Positions 45,721-49,030 of a DNA stretch of 49,030 nt are shown one piece after another. This stretch comes from Parcubacteria group bacterium GW2011_GWD2_42_14 (GTDB lineage: Bacteria > Patescibacteriota > Minisyncoccia > Phycocordibacterales > UBA12088), in assembly GCA_000998045.1 (NCBI GenBank), contig LCCS01000018.1, positions 1 to 49,030 on the forward strand. Direction: 5' to 3'. The notes below the pieces were generated by a model. It was not told where the DNA came from. It was given only the letters and a program-made list of their open reading frames with translations, and searched no databases. The position numbers and the translations under genes were made by a program. Every line of letters starts with the position of its first letter. Positions within the stretch are counted from its first letter, which is position 1.

Positions 45721-47852
45721 AGCTCGTATTCTTTGTTATGGGAAAGGGGTACGAAATCAACCACGCGGAAGTCTGCGTTTCTAAGAAAATCTTCACTGTC
45801 TCCTCGTATAGCGACACACTCCTTACCTGCTGCGCCCTGTGCGACACATTCAGCAAACCAGACCGTATATTCATGACCAACAATAAGAATGGTTTCGCCG
45901 TGGTACTTCTCTTCAAGTTCGTAGAGTGCTTCACCTATACGTCGCTTCATGTCACGAAGTGTCTCCCCAGTACCACACCCTTGCTCAAAACGGTTTTTAT
46001 ATGAGGGACACACTGTTTGCAATTCAGAAACTGGCTTACCGTTTAAATCACCGAGTTGCCATTCTTGGAACCTTGCTTCGATAGTAATTTTTTGTTTATC
46101 AAATCCTATTTCGTCTGCAAGAATATCAGCGCTCTCCTTGGTGCGCACGAGCGGGCTCGTGATGATTTTGGTAATGCCTTTGTCTTTGAGTTGTTTTGCA
46201 ACTGCACGAAGCTGTTCCTTACCCTTCTCAGTTAGCTTGTGGGTATTCTCGGGAAGTGAGCTAATAACATGCTCCACATTACTCCCGGCTTCTCCGTGTC
46301 GTAAGAAAATATACGTGTTGCCTGATTTTTTTGTGCGTTCACGAAGCTCGGCGAGTGAGCCAAATACTTGTATCTCCCCTGTCTTCTCATGCTTCCAAAT
46401 AGGAAGAGGACTTGCCCAAAAACGGTTGCGGGAAATAGTCCAGTCAGGAGCGGTCTCAACAATATTCTTGAAGCGACCGTGCTTGAGATGCTCTGGGTAC
46501 CAACTCACTTCTTCGTTTGCCTCGAGCAGGCGTTTCTTTACCGACTGAATATCGATAAACCATGACGTAAGTGCGTTGTAGATAAGCGCCGTGCCACATC
46601 GGTAGCAGTGTGGGTAGGAATGCGTGTGGTTGTGCTTTGCAAACAGTAGACTTCGTTTTTCTAAATCTTCCATCACATACTTCCCTCCTTTTTTGTAGTA
46701 CATGCCTTGCAGTTCTTTCGGAGCATCCGTGTTGTATGTACCTGTACCATCGAGAAGTGGTACCACAGGAAGATTGTTTTTTAGTCCAAGTGCATAGTCG
46801 TCTTCTCCATACATTGGTGCGATATGGACCACTCCCGTACCATCTTCAGTCGTTACAAAGTCTGCAGAAAGTACTGTCCATGCCTTTTCACTTTTTGCAT
46901 TCTTAGCTTTCTCTATTTCATAGAGTGGTTCGTAGGAGATACCGACTAATTCACTTCCTTTATACTCACTTACAACCGAATATTCTGAATCTTTAAAAAC
47001 TGTTGTGAGTAAACTCTTTGCAAGAATAAATCGCACCAGCGGCCCCATACCCTCGTCTTTCTTTTCAATCAACACATAGTCAATGTTTTCACCAACCGCC
47101 AACGCCATGTTCGCAGGCAATGTCCAAGGTGTTGTTGTCCATGCGAGAATAAATGTTGGAAGATTGTCATCTACTTTTATTCCTTTTACTTTCAACTTTA
47201 AACTTTCAACTTTAAACTTTATATAAACCGCTTCATCCGTCACATCCTTGTAACTGTTATCCATCGCAATCTCCGCCTTTGAAAGCGGGGTTTCGCAACG
47301 CGGACAGTACATTAAGACCTTCTTCCCTTCATAGAGCCGTTTGTCCGTATGAATTTTTTTGAGTGCCCACCACACACTCTCGATGTAGCTGTTGTCCATC
47401 GTCTTGTAGGAATTGTCAAAATCTACCCAACGTCCGATACGGTCGACGTAATCCTTCCATTCATCCACATACGCAAGCACCGAGTTCTTTGCTTCTTCGT
47501 TAAACTTGTCAATGCCAAGCTTTTCAATATCTTTCTTGGTCGCGAGTCCAAGCTTTTTTTCTATCATGTGCTCAATAGGAAGACCATGGCAGTCCCAACC
47601 CCACCGACGAGGCACGTAGTACCCCTGCATCGTTTTATATCTTCCAACGACATCTTTTACCACAGACGATAGAAGCGAGCCGTAGTGAGGCAAACCGGTG
47701 GCAAACGGCGGTCCATCGTAAAACACGAACTCACCATTTGGAGCTTCTTTTTCAAGACTTTTTTCAAAAATAGTGTTCTCTTCCCAGTGCTTAAGCACCT
47801 CTTCTTCTCGAAGCGATGTCTCTGATTTCTTGTTTTGAGGTTTTTCTGACAT
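45654..47852 (-). CDS. ileS: Isoleucyl-tRNA synthetase with inserted histidine phosphatase (N-terminal part)
   Basis: Eukaryote-like (type 2) IleRS. HIGH appears as PFATGLPHYGSLL, WDCHGLPIEH follows, the editing domain contains LAWTTTPWTLPANMALAV, then WTISRNRFWASPLPIW. From residue ~510 to ~710 a full histidine-phosphatase domain is inserted: YIFLRHGEAGSN, SPLVRTKESADIL, FQEWQLGD and LIVGHEYTV give the RHG, second Arg, acidic and second His residues. It then shifts frame at 45720. Start at 47852 is preferred because TACGAT lies 7 nt upstream. A heptad-repeat segment at 47182-47224 adds KFKVESLKLKVKGIKV in frame. Confidence 0.9.
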   Translation of the reverse strand: MSEKPQNKKSETSLREEEVLKHWEENTIFEKSLEKEAPNGEFVFYDGPPFATGLPHYGSLLSSVVKDVVGRYKTMQGYYVPRRWGWDCHGLPIEHMIEKKLGLATKKDIEKLGIDKFNEEAKNSVLAYVDEWKDYVDRIGRWVDFDNSYKTMDNSYIESVWWALKKIHTDKRLYEGKKVLMYCPRCETPLSKAEIAMDNSYKDVTDEAVYIKFKVESLKLKVKGIKVDDNLPTFILAWTTTPWTLPANMALAVGENIDYVLIEKKDEGMGPLVRFILAKSLLTTVFKDSEYSVVSEYKGSELVGISYEPLYEIEKAKNAKSEKAWTVLSADFVTTEDGTGVVHIAPMYGEDDYALGLKNNLPVVPLLDGTGTYNTDAPKELQGMYYKKGGKYVMEDLEKRSLLFAKHNHTHSYPHCYRCGTALIYNALTSWFIDIQSVKKRLLEANEEVSWYPEHLKHGRFKNIVETAPDWTISRNRFWASPLPIWKHEKTGEIQVFGSLAELRERTKKSGNTYIFLRHGEAGSNVEHVISSLPENTHKLTEKGKEQLRAVAKQLKDKGITKIITSPLVRTKESADILADEIGFDKQKITIEARFQEWQLGDLNGKPVSELQTVCPSYKNRFEQGCGTGETLRDMKRRIGEALYELEEKYHGETILIVGHEYTVWFAECVAQGAAGKECVAIRGDSEDFLRNADFRVVDFVPLSHNKEYELVISIYLSLLQKMERVSYVLLK
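47182..47224 (-). repeat. Heptad repeat inserted in the ileS coding sequence
   Basis: On the minus strand AAAGTTTAAAGTTGAAAGTT-type sequence lies in frame between VYIKF and DDNLPTFILAWTTTPW, where relatives need only a short loop. It is translated as basic and hydrophobic residues (SLKLKVKGIKV). Confidence 0.7.
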
Positions 47853-47974
47853 GCTATGCATCGTATCACTTTTTCGCTATTAGGAAAATGACAAAGAGTA
47901 GTAAGTAATGCCGAGAGCCTGCCCTGTACCGACTGGTACGGGGTAAAAAGTCAGAAGTTTGTAAATAAAAGTTT

Positions 47975-48003
47975 AACCCCACTTCAAAAATTGAAGTGGG
48001 GTT
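47975..48003 (-). terminator. Terminator of the 48829-48043 operon
   Basis: AACCCCACTTCAA/TTGAAGTGGGGTT, 13-bp stem with 3-nt loop, about 40 nt past the stop; A/T-rich sequence follows on the minus strand. It lies between this operon and ileS. Confidence 0.8.
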
Positions 48004-48042
48004 ATTTGTCAAAAAAATTAAGATTAATGAACGAGAGTCTGA

Positions 48043-48450
48043 CTAGCGAAGACCCGGATACGAAAAGGAGTCATGCTGTGGGTCAAAATCCCAAGTCTTA
48101 CTCTCTATGGACTTTAGATTAATCCAGAATCTTTGACTCAGGTCGTCGGGAGACACCCAACATTCAGCGTTCGCCTTCGGTAAGTGTTTCTTGAGCGCCA
48201 CTCCTAAGCGTTCAGCTAAATGATTACGACACTTTTTGGTCCGGTCTGATTTTTCTAAGTGACCTTCGATGATGGTTTCGGTCCCTAGACCAAACTCCAT
48301 TATGTCGAGCGGAAAAAGGACTTTCATCGAATCCTTGCCTTTGAGATCAAGTTCGGGAACATCCTCTACGGCTTTGATAATACTTTCGAAAACGTGCCTG
48401 AGCTTGCGCTCGGTAGACCTCGGAAGACACCAAACTTTTATAACAAGCAT
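48043..48450 (-). CDS. Unknown protein, possible tautomerase-like fold
   Basis: 135 aa from ATG 48450. It starts MLVIKVWCLPRSTERKLRHVFESIIKAVEDVPEL, followed by DSMKVLFPLDIMEFGLGTETIIEGHLEKSDRTKKCRNHLAERLGVALKKHLPKANAECWV. The repeated beta-alpha-beta pattern with IIEGHLEKSDRT and a final ECWVSPDDLSQRFWINL resembles small tautomerase/MIF-like proteins found in Patescibacteria; no catalytic Pro-1 is present. A strong AAGGAGGTAAC site precedes ATG by 5-6 nt. It follows the membrane-protein gene by 4 nt. Inference only. Confidence 0.6.
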   Translation of the reverse strand: MLVIKVWCLPRSTERKLRHVFESIIKAVEDVPELDLKGKDSMKVLFPLDIMEFGLGTETIIEGHLEKSDRTKKCRNHLAERLGVALKKHLPKANAECWVSPDDLSQRFWINLKSIESKTWDFDPQHDSFSYPGLR

Positions 48451-48454
48451 ACGG

Positions 48455-48829
48455 TTACCTCCTTCTCTTTTGCCTGACTGTTTTCCAGAATTCTTCGCCG
48501 AACATATTGTATATGAACGACCAGATTCCAAACACGGTAAGCATTGTCGCAATAACACATGCTCCACCCGGAGCAAAATCTTGTAGCAGAACATTCAGTG
48601 AAAAGAGAACTATCAAACCAGCGGGATGAATTGAAAACAAACCTAGCCCCACCGTAAAGTAGGCAAGCCAGTGGTACTGGACACGCTGATGCGAAACAGC
48701 GTCCTGTCTTATCATGTCGAACAGTAGACCTGCAATCATGATTAATGCAGACCAGCCGATAATAAACACGTACAAATACTGCCATCCCTCAAACTGAGGA
48801 ACATATCCAAGCGTGTATGCTACGTTCAT
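48455..48829 (-). CDS. Small multi-pass membrane protein
   Basis: 124 aa with three to four hydrophobic helices (LYVFIIGWSALIMIAGLLF, WLAYFTVGLGLFSIHPAGLIVLF, CVIATMLTVFGIWSFIYNMF) and a basic tail EFWKTVRQKRRR. GGAGGAG lies 7 nt before ATG, a strong Shine-Dalgarno. It is the first gene of an operon with the 135-aa protein and has a promoter about 65 nt upstream. No family recognised. Confidence 0.7.
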   Translation of the reverse strand: MNVAYTLGYVPQFEGWQYLYVFIIGWSALIMIAGLLFDMIRQDAVSHQRVQYHWLAYFTVGLGLFSIHPAGLIVLFSLNVLLQDFAPGGACVIATMLTVFGIWSFIYNMFGEEFWKTVRQKRRR

Positions 48830-48895
48830 CTTTTTCTCCTCCGTAGTAGAATTTCACTTTGGTAAACTGCATTTCTTCCTTGATGTTCTAATGTA

Positions 48896-48924
48896 TATTT
48901 ACGTCATTTTTACACACAAGTCAA
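48896..48924 (-). promoter_or_regulatory. Promoter of the 48829-48043 operon
   Basis: -35 TTGACT (48919-48924), 17-nt spacer, -10 TAAATA (48896-48901) on the minus strand. It predicts a ~60-nt leader with GGAGGAG. Confidence 0.6.
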
Positions 48925-49030
48925 TGTGTTTGGGTAATGTGCACACACATATGGCGGATTTAGTAGAGTAGCTAAATGACCGTCAAAATGAACGAAACAA
49001 TCCAAATGGAGCGATATCAGTGGATACTGC

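Noticed and set aside
47915-47950. CCCGTACCAGT...GGTACAGGGC segment similar to one upstream of the 16S promoter (3625-3655)
   Set aside because: Only about 24 nt of partial similarity around a short inverted repeat; not enough to call a repeat family.

Overview
The window looks like a chromosomal segment of a Patescibacteria/CPR bacterium, most likely a Parcubacteria (Paceibacteria) lineage. The reasons are the divergent, short 16S rRNA (27F, 515F and 1492R primer sites all altered), self-splicing introns in 23S, an archaeal-type UMP kinase, small ribosome and repair genes typical of these streamlined genomes, surface proteins with a peptidoglycan-binding domain, and the absence of biosynthetic pathways. 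No plasmid or prophage modules and no CRISPR array were seen.

Layout. 1-1.6 kb: tRNA-Ile, an HTH/LAGLIDADG-like gene and a two-gene operon of unknown small proteins. 1.9-3.4 kb: 16S rRNA on the minus strand with its own promoter. 3.8-9.1 kb: a degenerate phosphoribosyltransferase, pyrH, a nucleotide kinase with secF-secD, and folD. 9.2-14.6 kb: two small unknown genes, a polyprenyl sugar-phosphate transferase, a family 4 glycosyltransferase, rodA and an envelope protein. 14.7-19.6 kb: 5S, tRNA-Pro and a 3.9-kb 23S rRNA gene, about 11 kb away from 16S and read from a separate promoter. The 23S gene holds two group I introns and two long AT-rich intervening sequences. 19.6-28 kb: a wHTH regulator, rplJ-rplL, a PaaX/Cas2-like regulator among palindromes, a large surface protein (frameshifted signal peptide), another wHTH protein and dense repeats. 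28.4-35.8 kb: ftsK, a small Ig-like envelope protein, recA, a sigma factor with a membrane partner, efp, and rpsF-ssb-rpsR. 35.9-44.2 kb: tatD, a TrpR-like regulator, metG, an AI-2E type permease, glycyl-tRNA synthetase, a large membrane-anchored protein and recO. 44.3-47.9 kb: ileS, carrying a complete histidine-phosphatase domain and split by a frameshift. 48-48.9 kb: an operon of two small unknown genes.

Four themes stand out. (1) Translation start: the 16S tail has no CCUCC anti-Shine-Dalgarno, and many housekeeping genes carry a -10-like hexamer 6-11 nt before ATG, as in leaderless mRNAs. A minority (1068-1584, 3832-4449, 48043-48829) instead carry strong GGAGG sites, three of them behind clear promoters with leaders. 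(2) Repeats: an AAGTTGAAAGTTAAAAG-type heptad repeat occurs between genes, inside two 23S helices and in frame inside ileS; a roughly 107-181 bp element with 18-bp terminal inverted repeats occurs five times and supplies the last codons of ileS. (3) IleRS fused to an apparently active histidine phosphatase. (4) Regulators sitting next to families of palindromes (TrpR-like and PaaX/Cas2-like).

Two single-base frameshifts (ileS, surface protein) could be assembly errors. All assignments come from reading motifs by eye; no database search was possible.
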